Notes: generated from the letters alone by a model not told the origin. DNA of 64,000 bases from Vibrio ponticus (GCF_009938225.1 NZ_AP019657.1:2418001-2482000); one strand, 5' to 3'; shown: positions 30,801-40,897, counted from the stretch's first letter. A program made the numbers and translations.

Positions 30801-31037
30801 ATGGTACCGGTAGGCGACTTGACTGGGCAGGCACACCTGACGCCACGCCGGATATTGAATTTCACTAATTTTCAAATGCCTAAAACGACGAAAGGTCGCT
30901 ATAAAAGCGACCTTTCTAAATATAGTACCTGTGGTGGACTGACCGGGGGCGCGTTCGACACGCCACGCTGGATTTCAAATTCACAAACCTCAGATACAAC
31001 AAAGCCCCGACTTTCGTCGAGGCTTTGTCATTTGAAT
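30801..31037 (-). repeat. tRNA-Leu-derived 237-bp repeat, copy 1 (distal)
   Basis: One of three tandem units of exactly 237 bp. Each has two degenerate tRNA-Leu 3' parts (30801-30921 and 30922-31037). The first keeps the exact acceptor/CCA sequence TACCGGTACCA. Each part is followed by a hairpin: AAAGGTCGCT/AGCGACCTTT at 30891-30915 and AAAGCC-type at 31001-31026. Copies 1 and 2 differ at only about two positions. Confidence 0.9.
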
Positions 31038-31274
31038 ATGGTACCGGTAGGCGACTTGACTGGGCAGGCACACCTGACGCCACGCCGGATATTGAATTTC
31101 ACTAATTTTCAAATGCCTAAAACGACGAAAGGTCGCTATAAAAGCGACCTTTCTAAATATAGTACCTGTGGTGGACTGACCGGGGGCGCGTTCGACACGC
31201 CACGCTAGATTTCAAATTCACAAACCTCAGATACAACAAAGCCCCGACTTTCGTCGAGGCTTTGTCATTTAAAT
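31038..31274 (-). repeat. tRNA-Leu-derived 237-bp repeat, copy 2
   Basis: Nearly identical to copy 1 (two differences seen, in the second half and at the junction), which implies recent duplication or gene conversion. Same internal layout: tRNA-like part, hairpin, tRNA-like part, hairpin. Confidence 0.9.
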
Positions 31275-31511
31275 ATGGTACCGGTAGGCGACTTGACTGG
31301 GCAGGCACACCTGACGCCACGCTGGATATTGAATTTCACTAATTTTCAAATGCCCAAAACGACAAAAGGTCGCTATAAAAGCGACCTTTCTAAATATGGA
31401 ACCTGTGGTGGACTTACCGGGGTCACGTTCGACACGCCACGCTGGATTTTAAATTCACAAACCTCAGATACAACAAAGCCCCGACTTTCGTCGAGGCTTT
31501 GTCATTTGAAT
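31275..31511 (-). repeat. tRNA-Leu-derived 237-bp repeat, copy 3 (next to the tRNA)
   Basis: Differs from copy 1 at about nine positions. The last hairpin (about 31475-31500) doubles as the immediate downstream hairpin of the intact tRNA-Leu. On the minus strand its stem (AAAGCCTCGA with TCGGGGCTTT) is complete if one G-U pair is allowed, whereas the plus-strand version has a C-A mismatch. This fits transcription from the tRNA side. Confidence 0.9.
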
Positions 31512-31512
31512 A

Positions 31513-31597
31513 TGGTACCGGTAGGCGGACTTGAACCGCCACGCCCGAAGGCAACGGATTTTGAATCCGTCGTGTATACCAATTTCACCATACCGGC
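31513..31597 (-). tRNA. tRNA-Leu (anticodon CAA)
   Basis: An 85-nt class II tRNA with encoded CCA. Acceptor GCCGGTA pairs with TACCGGT; the anticodon stem ACGGA/TCCGT encloses loop TTCAAAA, giving anticodon CAA. It has a long variable arm and a T-arm with GGTTCAAGTCC. It has its own promoter (31629-31656) and is followed by the 237-bp repeats. Confidence 0.96.
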
Positions 31598-31628
31598 ATC
31601 TTAAGGCTATCGCCTCTTGATGTTTGGC

Positions 31629-31656
31629 ATTATACGTAACAACGCGTATCGTGCAA
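31629..31656 (-). promoter_or_regulatory. Promoter of tRNA-Leu
   Basis: Minus-strand TTGCAC (31651-31656), a 16-bp spacer and a perfect TATAAT (31629-31634), about 32 bp upstream of the tRNA 5' end. Confidence 0.8.
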
Positions 31657-31787
31657 GTGCAAAAGACTGAAACCACTATCGTTTGCTGATTATTTCGCCA
31701 TAAAACATTAACCTGTGCGCAAGCTCTCTTTTCACATAAGATGTGAAACATTATCCTGACGCCTATTTTCCAAATTGAGTGACTAGT

Positions 31788-32264
31788 ATGAGTACCCAAC
31801 AGCCACTTCCACCAGCGGGCTTAATGCGCCGCCTCGGTGCCCTGTTTTATGACAGCCTAATTATTATTGCGATTGAAATGATGGCAGCCGGTATCGTAAT
31901 CGCCGTTTTACATGCACTGATGGCAATGAACCTTATCCATATCGCGCCTTACGTTGATGTGAGCGATTTACTCACCAACCACCCAGTTTGGAGCCCACTG
32001 TACACTTTCTACTTAGCCGCCGTCTGGGTTTACTTCTTTGTCTTCTTCTGGACACGTGCAGGACAAACACTGGGCATGCGCGCATGGAAAATTCAAGTAC
32101 GTAACCTACAAGGTGGTCGCATCACGGTCACGCAAGCACTTATCCGCTTAGCAACCTCTGGCTTTGGTTTGGCTAACTTTACCGTGCCACTCGATCCCCA
32201 AAAACGTGGCTTCCACGATATTTGGGCAAAAACACAAGTCGTGGTACTGCCTAAAGCGCAGTAA
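31788..32264 (+). CDS. RDD family membrane protein
   Basis: A 158-residue inner-membrane protein. The RDD domain begins PPAGLMRRLGALFYDSLII with the conserved arginine and aspartate, followed by two or three hydrophobic segments (about 15-45, 70-95) and FWTRAGQTLGMRAWKIQVRN. A C-terminal amphipathic stretch ends RGFHDIWAKT, another family mark. Some RDD proteins act in ion transport, but the function here is unknown. ATG at 31788 was chosen over the GTG three codons earlier. It is divergent from tRNA-Leu and ends at a terminator shared with luxS. Confidence 0.85.
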   Translation: MSTQQPLPPAGLMRRLGALFYDSLIIIAIEMMAAGIVIAVLHALMAMNLIHIAPYVDVSDLLTNHPVWSPLYTFYLAAVWVYFFVFFWTRAGQTLGMRAWKIQVRNLQGGRITVTQALIRLATSGFGLANFTVPLDPQKRGFHDIWAKTQVVVLPKAQ

Positions 32265-32283
32265 TGACCAACTCTAGAACGAA

Positions 32284-32311
32284 AAAAGGAAGGCATGATG
32301 CCTTCCTTTTT
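32284..32311. terminator. Bidirectional terminator between RDD gene and luxS
   Basis: AAAAGGAAGGCAT and ATGCCTTCCTTTT form a perfect stem with T-runs on both strands between convergent genes. Confidence 0.9.
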
Positions 32312-32326
32312 GTTTTCATCGAATGA

Positions 32327-32845
32327 TCAATCAACGCGTAATTCGTTAAGCATCGATTCTGGCAACGCCAATTCATCGTTTTTGTTAACCGAAATACCCG
32401 CAGCGATGATCGCTTCAGCAATTTGCTTTGCTTCATCGAGTGAATGCATTGCCGCGGTACCACATTGGTATTCATTTAGCTCAGGGATCTTATTTTGATC
32501 TTCCACTTTCAATACATCCTGCATTGCGGTCAGCCACGCACTTGCTACTTGCTGCTCATCAGGTGCACCAATCAAGCTCATGTAGAAACCAGTACGGCAA
32601 CCCATCGGTGAAATATCAATGATCTCAACGCTATCACCATTTAAGTGATTCCGCATAAAACCAGCATACAGGTGCTCAAGAGTATGAATTCCCTTTTCTG
32701 ACAAAATATCTTTGTTCGGTGCAGTAAAACGCAGATCAAACACAGTAATGGTGTCACCCTTAGGCGTAGTCATGGTTTTTGCTACACGTACCGCTGGCGC
32801 ATTCATGCGCGTGTGATCAACGGTAAAGCTATCTAGTAATGGCAT
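32327..32845 (-). CDS. luxS: S-ribosylhomocysteine lyase (autoinducer-2 synthase)
   Basis: A 172-residue metalloenzyme that converts S-ribosylhomocysteine to homocysteine and DPD, the precursor of autoinducer-2. The metal site HTLEH is at 54-58, the catalytic cysteine C83 in [11 protein letters not shown], and the third ligand is the cysteine in [10 protein letters not shown]. Full length and intact. It is the last gene of a gshA-transglycosylase-luxS run, 17 bp from its neighbour, so its expression may depend partly on that operon. Confidence 0.97.
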   Translation of the reverse strand: MPLLDSFTVDHTRMNAPAVRVAKTMTTPKGDTITVFDLRFTAPNKDILSEKGIHTLEHLYAGFMRNHLNGDSVEIIDISPMGCRTGFYMSLIGAPDEQQVASAWLTAMQDVLKVEDQNKIPELNEYQCGTAAMHSLDEAKQIAEAIIAAGISVNKNDELALPESMLNELRVD

Positions 32846-32862
32846 CGTCCCTCTCCTGCTAG

Positions 32863-33477
32863 TTAAAAAAACCAGCTACTATTATTTTCCAACTCTTGGC
32901 GGCACTGTTTCAGTTGCCAACCATAATCCTTTGCTTGCTGCTCCACTTTACGCGCGACGCGAATAAGTGAAGGCTTACCTTGGTAGGTTTTACGTTTATA
33001 CCCACCTCGGCCTTCGTGATACGCCAAATATTGATTGTATGGATCCCACTTTGAGATGCCCAATTGCTTTTGCGTCTCAGAGGTATACCAGCCAATAAAC
33101 ATCAGTGAATCATCAAAATTGGTGCGTGAACCACCGTGATTGGTCGCTTTTTGAAAGTCTTCCCATGCAGGATCTTGCGCTTGTGCATAACCATAAGCAC
33201 TGCTCACGCGTCCCCATGGAATAAAACCTAACAGGTAATCTTTCGGCGGTCTAGCATCGTGCCTGAAGCTACTCTCTTGCTTTACAAATGCCATTGCCAC
33301 ATTGATTGGCGTGCCCCACTCTTCTTGCATATCAACCGCATCATCAAACCAGTCCGGATTTTCACGAAAAATCGAACACAAGTTACTTTGATTGGCTGGC
33401 GGTGGAGTAGCGCAGCCTGCCAAGCTGACTGCGCTAATTAATAGAGCGAGCTTTAGAATCCTTTCTTTGGTCATCAT
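32863..33477 (-). CDS. Lipoprotein lytic transglycosylase (SLT domain)
   Basis: A 204-residue outer-membrane-type lipoprotein. The signal peptide ends LAGC with acylated C22. The SLT-like catalytic region has the glutamate E68 in [14 protein letters not shown], then [10 protein letters not shown] and [11 protein letters not shown], which are goose-lysozyme-like transglycosylase motifs. It would cleave peptidoglycan glycan strands. Its start overlaps the gshA stop by one base (TAATG), a sign of translational coupling. The linked gshA and luxS genes have no obvious functional relation to cell-wall turnover. Confidence 0.85.
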   Translation of the reverse strand: MMTKERILKLALLISAVSLAGCATPPPANQSNLCSIFRENPDWFDDAVDMQEEWGTPINVAMAFVKQESSFRHDARPPKDYLLGFIPWGRVSSAYGYAQAQDPAWEDFQKATNHGGSRTNFDDSLMFIGWYTSETQKQLGISKWDPYNQYLAYHEGRGGYKRKTYQGKPSLIRVARKVEQQAKDYGWQLKQCRQELENNSSWFF

Positions 33478-35045
33478 TATTGTTTTAAGTAAGAGAAATA
33501 GTCAGTTAAGAAATCATCAAAGTTCAATGTATCGGATTCTTCTTGCGCTTTTTGAGCCTCAATCGAACGCGCCACTTCGGCTTCCATCTTAGCTTGTGAA
33601 TATTCAACATATTGGTGCGCAAGATGCTGCTCAATGTATTTACGCCCTAAAGTGCGCCCTAGATTACCTAGCCCTTGATGAGCTTTAGTATCCGCAAGTA
33701 CTTGACCAGAAAGTGTGAGTTCCGGGTTATCAATCCAAGTCATCAGTTTATCGCAAACTGCTTGATATTCATTCCCGCCCAGAACTTGGTCCATCTTCTC
33801 TGCGACTTGGCCAAGCTCTACGAACACTCGCTTCGCCCACTCTTGCAGCGTCAAAACTTCACCTTTACAGCCGATCTGCAGCTCTAGACCCACTTTACGA
33901 CCGTCGAGCACCACTTTATTCCAGTTTTCACGCCAGCATGCTTGCTCACAGAAATCCATCGGCTCAGAGTCGCTCAGTGCAGCCCAAGTCAGGAACAAAT
34001 CAAGGAAACGAACTTGGTCTTTGTCGATACCGATGGCACTGTACGGGTTAACATCCAATGAACGAACTTCGATGTACTCTACGCCACCACGAGTTAAAGC
34101 TTCAGATGGTTTTTCACCTTTTTGCGTCACTCGTTTAGGGCGAATGGGTGCGTACAGTTCGTTTTCGATTTGCAGCACATTACTGTTTAGCTGACGATAC
34201 TCGCCATCCACTTTCACCCCAATTTTGGCGAACTCAGCAGATGGTAGGCGAATCGCACTGTTTAAACCTTCTAGGTACTCTTCAATGCTGTTAAAACCGA
34301 TCTTAAGCACGCTTTGTTCACTGCTGGTGTAGCCAAGATCACTTAAACGCAAAGATGTCGCTTGCGGCAAGTAAAGCGTATGACCAATATTCTCAAACGG
34401 CAGCTTGGTTTCACGACCTTGAATAAACGATGAACACAACGCAGGCGAAGCACCAAAGAAGAATGGAATTAGCCAACCAAAGCGATAGTAGTTACGGATC
34501 AATGCAAAATAGCCATCAGACTTCGTTGCCTGACGCGACTCCTCATCCTGCTCGCCATGTAGCGCGTCCCAAAACTGATCTGGGAAAGAGAAGTTAAAAT
34601 GCACACCCGAGATTATTTGCATCAGACTTCCATAACGACGCTTAAGACCTTCACGGTAAAGCGTTTTCATTTTGCCTGAGTTTGATGTGCCATATTGAGC
34701 GAGGTTAATGATGTCTTCATCAGAGACGTAGCATGGCATCGATAGCGGCCACATCTTTTCACCGTCTAATTTGGTTTGAGTGAAGTGATGAATATCCTCT
34801 AACTGAGCCAACAAGGTATCAATATCTTGTGACACGGGAGTGATAAATTCCAATAACGACTCGGCAAAGTCGGTAGTAATCCAGTTATTGGAATATGCAG
34901 AGCCCAAGCCACTTGGGTGCGGGGTGGTTGCCAGCTTACCACCTTGTTTATAGCGCAGGGTTTCTCGTTCTACACCGCGACCAAAATTCTTAAATACTTC
35001 TGGGTTGCGGGCAACTTTCTCTAAACGCGCAGCAAAATCTGTCAA
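33477..35045 (-). CDS. gshA: Glutamate-cysteine ligase
   Basis: A 522-residue enzyme for the first step of glutathione synthesis. It is of the gammaproteobacterial type 1 family (E. coli GshA has 518 residues). Recognisable stretches are [12 protein letters not shown] near residue 22, the ATP/substrate region [15 protein letters not shown] (about 56-70) and [18 protein letters not shown]. It is the first gene of the gshA-slt-luxS group. The stop codon overlaps the next start. Confidence 0.96.
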   Translation of the reverse strand: MTDFAARLEKVARNPEVFKNFGRGVERETLRYKQGGKLATTPHPSGLGSAYSNNWITTDFAESLLEFITPVSQDIDTLLAQLEDIHHFTQTKLDGEKMWPLSMPCYVSDEDIINLAQYGTSNSGKMKTLYREGLKRRYGSLMQIISGVHFNFSFPDQFWDALHGEQDEESRQATKSDGYFALIRNYYRFGWLIPFFFGASPALCSSFIQGRETKLPFENIGHTLYLPQATSLRLSDLGYTSSEQSVLKIGFNSIEEYLEGLNSAIRLPSAEFAKIGVKVDGEYRQLNSNVLQIENELYAPIRPKRVTQKGEKPSEALTRGGVEYIEVRSLDVNPYSAIGIDKDQVRFLDLFLTWAALSDSEPMDFCEQACWRENWNKVVLDGRKVGLELQIGCKGEVLTLQEWAKRVFVELGQVAEKMDQVLGGNEYQAVCDKLMTWIDNPELTLSGQVLADTKAHQGLGNLGRTLGRKYIEQHLAHQYVEYSQAKMEAEVARSIEAQKAQEESDTLNFDDFLTDYFSYLKQ

Positions 35046-35168
35046 AACGGAGTCGCCTTAATCTGTGGTTCATAGCTATATAATAGGTCTGATATAGCAA
35101 GAACTGGCTCAATACATACTGTAGGGCGGAATTATCCGCCCTACCAACATGCTCTCTTTATGTGTCCT

Positions 35169-38027
35169 TTACTGGACAATTTCAAGCTCTTTGATAGGAA
35201 TCTGTAACGATTCCAGCTGTGGCTTTAACCTTTTAGCATCACCAACAACAATAATTTGGTAATCTTTTGGATTAAACCACTTCTTCGCCAACGCATCTAG
35301 CACATCCTTGTTGACCGTTTCGACAATTTCATTTCTCTGCTGTAGATAATCCTCATCTAAGCTAAAGGTTAAGATACCACCAAGCATCTGCGTTTTCTGT
35401 GATGGTGTTTCATACTTAAGCGCATCTTGTTGACCAACCGCCAGACGCATAAAGTTGAGCTCCTCATCTGTCATCCCGTTTTCGCTGAATTGCTGAAGCT
35501 CTTTTTCCATTTCAACAATCGATGGCAGAGTCGCGTCCGCGCGCACTTGAGCAGAGAACACCACCGCACCAACCTCACGACTGGCAGCAAGGTAGCCACT
35601 CGCGCCATAGGTATAACCTTTATCCTCACGCAAATTCTGGTTCAGACGGCTATTAAAATTACCCGCCAGATTAAAATTAGCTAATTGAGTGAGATACACT
35701 TCTCCTGTCGCATCAAACGGCAAACCTTGACGTACCATACGCACCACACTTTGCGGAGCTCCCGGTTTGTCGACTAAATAAATCGTACGACCTTCAACAG
35801 GCTTAACCAATTGAGGACTCAAAAGTGGAGCCGCTTCACCATGCCAGCTCTCAATAAACTTAAGCTGTGAAATCACATTAGTTTTCGACAAGTCGCCCAC
35901 CACGACAATTTGCGCACCTTGCGGCGTGTAATGCTGGCGGTAGAATTGTTTCACATCTTCAAGCGTTAATTGACTAACCGATTGATAGGTACCATCACTC
36001 GGACGCTGATAGAGTGAGCCACTAAACAGCACCTGACGCGTGGCTTGAGAAGCTAACCAACTAGGCTGCTGATGCTGATAAACTAACCCTTCAAGCATCT
36101 GTTTCTTTACTCGGTCAAAATCTTGTTGCTTAAACGCAGGCTCAAATAGGACTTCATTAACGATAGCTAATGTTTGCGGCAGGTTCTTCTCTAAACTCGC
36201 CAGTGAGATAGTTGTTGTATAGTTACCCGCATTGATAGCCACACTACTACCTAGTTTATCCAAACGCGCTTGCAGCTCTTCCAAAGTCGACTTTTGTGTT
36301 CCCTCTTGCATCATCGCCGCGGTTAGATTTGCAATGCCTTCTTGATCTTTCGCGGCATAACGCTCACCGGCAGGTAGACGAATATCCATTTGGACTGTGG
36401 GTGTCTCATCGCTCACGGTACCCAACAGCTCTGCGCCATTATCAAAGTAAACTCGGTACAACTTAGGCATTTCGGCTTTAACAGCTTCTGCCACTTGTGG
36501 CATCACCGAACGGTCGAAATCATCCGTAGCACGGCGATAGACTAAGTCACTTTCATTAACTTTTTGATATTCAGGCAACGTGCGAGGTGGCGTAGTAAAC
36601 GTGCTTGGTGCAACCGCCAAATCTACCCGCCCTTTCGGTACAACACTTAATGTCACTTTGTGATGACCATTAATGTACTGCTTGTAGGCTGCCATTACCG
36701 ACTCAGGTGTCACTGCGCGAATACGCTCTAACTGAGTTTGTAGTCGATCTGGCTGACCAAAAAAAGTCTCGTTAGCTGCTAGCTGTGATACTTTGCCTTT
36801 AACGCTTTGCAGTGCAAATACCGCCGATGACTCTGACATTCCGGTAATTTCATCCAAGCGCTCTTGGCTGATACCTTGTTTTTCAAATCCAGCTAAAATC
36901 TGCATCATCTCTTGATACAGCGGCTTTAATTGTCCTTTATCACCCGATGGTGCCATCGCATAGATATAGAAATTACATGCTAATTCAGAGCAGTCTTGAA
37001 ACGCGCCAGCATCGACGGCTTTTTGCGTCTTAACTAATTTTTGGTACAACAACGAATTTGCGCCACTACCTAGTGTTGAAGCGAGTGCGTTTAGCGCCAT
37101 TTCATCTTGATGACCACTGTACTGCGTCGGCCAGCCGACTAATACCATTGGCTGTCTGATGCGATCTTCTAAAGTGATGTACTTATCTTGAGTAAGCACA
37201 GCAGGTTGTTTGTCTGCCTGCTCAACTTCTGGACCGCGAGGAATCGAACCAAAATACTTATTCACCCATTCGAGCGTCTGCTCAACATCAATATCGCCAC
37301 CAATAGTCAATACCGCATTATTAGGGCCATACCAACGTAGGAAAAACGCTTTGAGATCGTTTACATCAACACGATCTAAGTCCTCAACATAACCTATGGT
37401 TTGCCATGAATATGGATGACCTTCTGGATACATCGCTTCGCCCATTTTCTCCCACATCAAACCATAAGGGCGATTATCGTAATTTTGCGCACGCTCGTTT
37501 TTCACCGTATCGCGTTGAACTTCAAACTTACGTTGTGAAACCGCATCCAGCAAAAAGCCCATACGGTCTGACTCTAGCCACAGCATTTTTTCTAACTGGT
37601 TCGCCGGCACCGTCTCAAAATAATTGGTTCGGTCACGGTTAGTGGTGCCATTTAGCGTGCCACCCGCTTCAGTGATCAAGCGAAAATGTTCTTGATCGCC
37701 AACATGCTCGCTGCCTTGGAACATCATATGTTCGAAGAAATGGGCAAAACCTGATTTACCGATTTCTTCACGAGCGGAACCAACATGATAGGTCACATCA
37801 ACATGGACCAGAGGATCGGAGTGATCTGGCGAAAGAATAACGGTTAAGCCATTATCGAGTTTATATTTACTGTAAGGGATGGTCGCCTTACCTGCGACAG
37901 CATTCACCTCTTCAACTAACGTCACGCCTTGAGGAAGAGAGGAAAAAAACGGTACGGAATAATCGAGATTTGAGGTGCAACCGAATAACGCGGTAAGAGA
38001 AACAGCACCGATTAGAAACTTTCTCAT
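35169..38027 (-). CDS. M16 family zinc peptidase lipoprotein
   Basis: A 952-residue insulinase-like protease fused from two M16 halves. The signal peptide has the lipobox LFGC (C17), so it is membrane-anchored, probably facing the periplasm. The inverted zinc motif HFFEH is at 96-100 and the third ligand glutamate lies in VKNERAQNYDNRPYG (about 178-192). The second half (about 500-950) lacks HxxEH, as usual for the inactive partner half. It is last in a run with yqaA (9 bp gap) and a quinone oxidoreductase. The substrate is unknown; family members degrade signal or other short peptides. Confidence 0.9.
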   Translation of the reverse strand: MRKFLIGAVSLTALFGCTSNLDYSVPFFSSLPQGVTLVEEVNAVAGKATIPYSKYKLDNGLTVILSPDHSDPLVHVDVTYHVGSAREEIGKSGFAHFFEHMMFQGSEHVGDQEHFRLITEAGGTLNGTTNRDRTNYFETVPANQLEKMLWLESDRMGFLLDAVSQRKFEVQRDTVKNERAQNYDNRPYGLMWEKMGEAMYPEGHPYSWQTIGYVEDLDRVDVNDLKAFFLRWYGPNNAVLTIGGDIDVEQTLEWVNKYFGSIPRGPEVEQADKQPAVLTQDKYITLEDRIRQPMVLVGWPTQYSGHQDEMALNALASTLGSGANSLLYQKLVKTQKAVDAGAFQDCSELACNFYIYAMAPSGDKGQLKPLYQEMMQILAGFEKQGISQERLDEITGMSESSAVFALQSVKGKVSQLAANETFFGQPDRLQTQLERIRAVTPESVMAAYKQYINGHHKVTLSVVPKGRVDLAVAPSTFTTPPRTLPEYQKVNESDLVYRRATDDFDRSVMPQVAEAVKAEMPKLYRVYFDNGAELLGTVSDETPTVQMDIRLPAGERYAAKDQEGIANLTAAMMQEGTQKSTLEELQARLDKLGSSVAINAGNYTTTISLASLEKNLPQTLAIVNEVLFEPAFKQQDFDRVKKQMLEGLVYQHQQPSWLASQATRQVLFSGSLYQRPSDGTYQSVSQLTLEDVKQFYRQHYTPQGAQIVVVGDLSKTNVISQLKFIESWHGEAAPLLSPQLVKPVEGRTIYLVDKPGAPQSVVRMVRQGLPFDATGEVYLTQLANFNLAGNFNSRLNQNLREDKGYTYGASGYLAASREVGAVVFSAQVRADATLPSIVEMEKELQQFSENGMTDEELNFMRLAVGQQDALKYETPSQKTQMLGGILTFSLDEDYLQQRNEIVETVNKDVLDALAKKWFNPKDYQIIVVGDAKRLKPQLESLQIPIKELEIVQ

Positions 38028-38036
38028 CGTATTTCC

Positions 38037-38498
38037 TTAGAAAAGACCGTAAAACAAGGCAGCAAGTAAGGAATAACGAAAGGCTTTACCGATAAGAATT
38101 AGCCAAAAACTCGGCCAAAATTTCATGCGAAGCCAACCTGCTGCAAGACACAAAGGATCACCAATGACAGGTAACCAACTAAAAAACAACGTCCAGTAGC
38201 CATACTTTTGCAGCCACTGTATGGCTTTATGACCATGTTTTTCGTTTTGAGTTCGATTAGGTAGCCATAGTCCTAACCAATAATTAGTCAGCCCACCCAA
38301 GGTGTTACCAAGAGTCGCGACTAATATAACCATAGCTGGAGAATATTGATCTAGGCTCAGAGTAGCAATTAATCCTGCTTCTGAGCCGCCGGGTAATAAG
38401 GTTGCACTAAGAAAACCACTGAAAAAAAGAACCCAAAGTGCAGAATCAGAAAACCATAATGCGAAAGATTGAAACGCAGTATTGAACGTTTCTAGCAT
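38037..38498 (-). CDS. YqaA family (DedA/SNARE-associated) membrane protein
   Basis: A 153-residue inner-membrane protein with about four hydrophobic segments. The central motif GNTLGGLTNYWLGLW and the following HGHKAIQWLQKYGYWTLFFSWLPVIGDPLCLAAG belong to the VTT/SNARE-associated fold shared by YqaA and DedA. Relatives take part in membrane or lipid homeostasis. The start overlaps the 3' end of the upstream oxidoreductase by 7 bp, and the M16 gene begins 9 bp after its stop, so all three are probably one transcript. Confidence 0.87.
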   Translation of the reverse strand: MLETFNTAFQSFALWFSDSALWVLFFSGFLSATLLPGGSEAGLIATLSLDQYSPAMVILVATLGNTLGGLTNYWLGLWLPNRTQNEKHGHKAIQWLQKYGYWTLFFSWLPVIGDPLCLAAGWLRMKFWPSFWLILIGKAFRYSLLAALFYGLF

Positions 38499-39442
38499 TG
38501 CATATCCAACAAAATTTTTCCTCGTGTGTGCCCTGTTTCCATTTGCTTATGGGCGTCCACTACCTGATCCATCGGGTAGACTTGATAAATTTCTGTTTTA
38601 AGCAGACCCACGCTAACCATGTAGAGCATGGCATCTAGCTGTTCAGGATTCGGGTCAACCAGCATCCCCGTGGCTTCAAAACCTAACAGTTTGGCTTTTT
38701 CACAAATGAGCTCGGCACTTAATGTCGGCACCGTCACCACTCTCGCACCATCTTTTAGGCACTTCAACGCATCAAGCGCCGCTTCTCCACCCACAAGATC
38801 GACTAACACATCGGCTTCTTCGACACGCTCAGAGACTGGAGCAAAATGGTAATTCACCGCATGAGCACCAAGCGTCGCTAGGTAATCAAGATTGCTTTCA
38901 CTGCAAGTAGTAAATACCTCGGCTTTGGCTGCGACCGCAAGCTGCACTGCAATATGCCCAACACCGCCAGCACCCGCAAGGATCAGTACACGTTGTCCCT
39001 CTTGAATCGAGACGGTGTCTAACGCTTGCACCGCAGTTTGTCCGGCTAATGGCAACGCTGCAGCAGCTTCCAAAGTAACCGCATCAGGTACCCGGCTTAG
39101 TGCTTGTTCTGGCACCGCCACATACTGGCTATAGCCACCACCTTGCAAAGGAAAACCAATAAAACCTGCGACTTTATCACCGATTTCAAATTTGTCGGTG
39201 CCATCACCAACGCTGTGTACTGAACCGGCAATGTCATAGCCCAGCACCCAAGGCAGATTATCTTTATTCTCAGCGGCTGCCCAACCTAGCCCGGCGCGCG
39301 TTTTTACATCAATCGGATTGACGCCGGCAAAAGCCACTTTCACTACCACGTAGCCAGGCTGAGCCTCAGGTATTTGAACCGTCTGAATAGAGAGTACTTC
39401 TGGTGCGCCAAATTGAGGGATGACAACTTGTTTATTTTCCAT
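38492..39442 (-). CDS. NADP-dependent quinone oxidoreductase (zinc-type ADH family)
   Basis: A 316-residue medium-chain dehydrogenase/reductase of the zeta-crystallin/quinone reductase type. The N-terminal GroES-like domain contains FAGVNPIDVKTRAG. The Rossmann domain has the dinucleotide motif LAGAGGVGHIAVQLA (about 154-168) and LVDLVGG. Zinc ligands of true alcohol dehydrogenases are absent. ATG at 39442 has AAGGA nine bases upstream, better than the TTG three codons earlier. First gene of the oxidoreductase-yqaA-M16 run. Confidence 0.87.
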   Translation of the reverse strand: MENKQVVIPQFGAPEVLSIQTVQIPEAQPGYVVVKVAFAGVNPIDVKTRAGLGWAAAENKDNLPWVLGYDIAGSVHSVGDGTDKFEIGDKVAGFIGFPLQGGGYSQYVAVPEQALSRVPDAVTLEAAAALPLAGQTAVQALDTVSIQEGQRVLILAGAGGVGHIAVQLAVAAKAEVFTTCSESNLDYLATLGAHAVNYHFAPVSERVEEADVLVDLVGGEAALDALKCLKDGARVVTVPTLSAELICEKAKLLGFEATGMLVDPNPEQLDAMLYMVSVGLLKTEIYQVYPMDQVVDAHKQMETGHTRGKILLDMQC

Positions 39443-39462
39443 ATCAACCAATCCTTATTGAT

Positions 39463-39492
39463 GTAAAAAAAGGGATGCCGAAGCATCCCTTT
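39463..39492 (-). terminator. Terminator of the oadGAB operon
   Basis: On the minus strand AAAGGGATGC and GCATCCCTTT pair around TTCG, a very stable tetraloop, followed by a T-run. It lies between oadB and the oxidoreductase start. Confidence 0.9.
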
Positions 39493-39589
39493 GAATATAT
39501 AACATTTTGTTTGCCTAGGTTAACCACTTGTTTGCAAATTAACCAAGTTCTCACTCAAGTGTGAAGGGCAACGACAAAACCTTTTGTCA

Positions 39590-40888
39590 CTACCCTACCA
39601 GGGCAAGCAAGATACCCGCCGCGACCGCCGAACCCAGCACGCCCGCTACGTTTGGTCCCATTGCATGCATCAACAGGAAGTTTTGCGGATTGGCTTCTAA
39701 GCCGACTTTGTTTACCACTCGAGCTGCCATTGGGACCGCTGAAACACCAGCGGCACCAATCAGTGGGTTAATGTCTTCTTTAGAGAACTTATTCAACAGC
39801 TTCGCCATCAACACACCACCCGCAGTACCGATACTAAACGCAACCGCACCTAAAGCGAGGATACCTAGAGTCTCTAAGTTTAAGAACTCCTCGGCTTGCA
39901 ACTTCGAGCCGACACTTAAACCTAAGAAGATGGTGACAATATTGATAAGCTCGTTCTGCGCCGTTTTAGAAAGGCGATCAACCACGCCCGCTTCGCGCAT
40001 CAAGTTACCCAAACAGAACATCCCAACCAGTGGCGTTGCTGATGGTAAGAACAAAATAGCCATCATCAGTACAGACAGCGGAAACAGAATTTTCTCTGTC
40101 TTACCCACATGACGTAACTGAGCCATCTTGATCTTGCGCTCTTCCGGTGTGGTTAACGCTTTCATAATTGGCGGCTGAATAATTGGTACTAATGCCATGT
40201 AGCTGTATGCAGCAACAGCAATCGCACCAAGCAAATCAGGCGACAACTTACTTGCTAAGAAGATAGCCGTTGGACCGTCCGCACCACCAATGATCGCGAT
40301 TGAAGCGGCATCTGGCATGGAGAATTCCATACCAGGCACGTAGTTCAATAGAATCGCACCAAACAGTGTCGCAAAGATACCAAACTGCGCCGCTGCCCCT
40401 AACCACAAGGTTTTTGGGTTAGCGATCAGCGCACCAAAGTCGGTCATCGCGCCCACACCTAAGAAAATAAGCAGAGGAGCAATACCAGAGGCTACCGCCA
40501 CTTTATAGAAAGTATAAAGTGTGCCATCGGTGAACTTCGCGTTACTTGCTAATGACTCCAGTAAGGTCAATTGCTCTGGCTCAGCCATCTTGTAGGCAGC
40601 TTTTACCGCTTCTGCTGAGATATCATTAATACCAAGTACTGAAGCAAACTGAGTCAGTAGGTTAATATCACCTGCAGCAATTGCGTTAACGACGGCGCTG
40701 TTTGCTAAACCAACCACTGGAATATTGGCCAAAATGGCACCAAAACCAATCGGTAATAGCAACAACGGTTCAAAGCCCTTACGGATTGCTAAATAAAGCA
40801 GAGTACAACCAACGGCAATCATGCACAGCTGACCAAACTCAAAATTAGCAATACCAGTCTCAGACCAGAGAGTTAGTAATCCTTCCAT
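39590..40888 (-). CDS. oadB: Oxaloacetate decarboxylase, beta subunit (Na+ pump)
   Basis: A 432-residue inner-membrane protein that decarboxylates carboxybiotin and drives sodium export. There are nine or so hydrophobic segments; [16 protein letters not shown] (about 199-214) contains the conserved aspartate equivalent to D203 of the Klebsiella enzyme. Another conserved stretch is [22 protein letters not shown] near residues 370-392. It is 9 bp downstream of oadA and last in oadGAB. Confidence 0.95.
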   Translation of the reverse strand: MEGLLTLWSETGIANFEFGQLCMIAVGCTLLYLAIRKGFEPLLLLPIGFGAILANIPVVGLANSAVVNAIAAGDINLLTQFASVLGINDISAEAVKAAYKMAEPEQLTLLESLASNAKFTDGTLYTFYKVAVASGIAPLLIFLGVGAMTDFGALIANPKTLWLGAAAQFGIFATLFGAILLNYVPGMEFSMPDAASIAIIGGADGPTAIFLASKLSPDLLGAIAVAAYSYMALVPIIQPPIMKALTTPEERKIKMAQLRHVGKTEKILFPLSVLMMAILFLPSATPLVGMFCLGNLMREAGVVDRLSKTAQNELINIVTIFLGLSVGSKLQAEEFLNLETLGILALGAVAFSIGTAGGVLMAKLLNKFSKEDINPLIGAAGVSAVPMAARVVNKVGLEANPQNFLLMHAMGPNVAGVLGSAVAAGILLALVG

Positions 40889-40897
40889 GGTACTCCC

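Noticed and set aside
30801..31511. CRISPR-like array
   Set aside because: The units are tandem and contiguous at 237 bp, without short repeats separated by unique spacers, and no cas genes are present.
30801..31604. Plus-strand open frames of 135 and 109 codons across the 237-bp repeats
   Set aside because: 237 is a multiple of three, so any frame without a stop repeats indefinitely. The frames run antisense to tRNA-Leu and its remnants; the GGLEPP-like end is the familiar product of translating a tRNA backwards.
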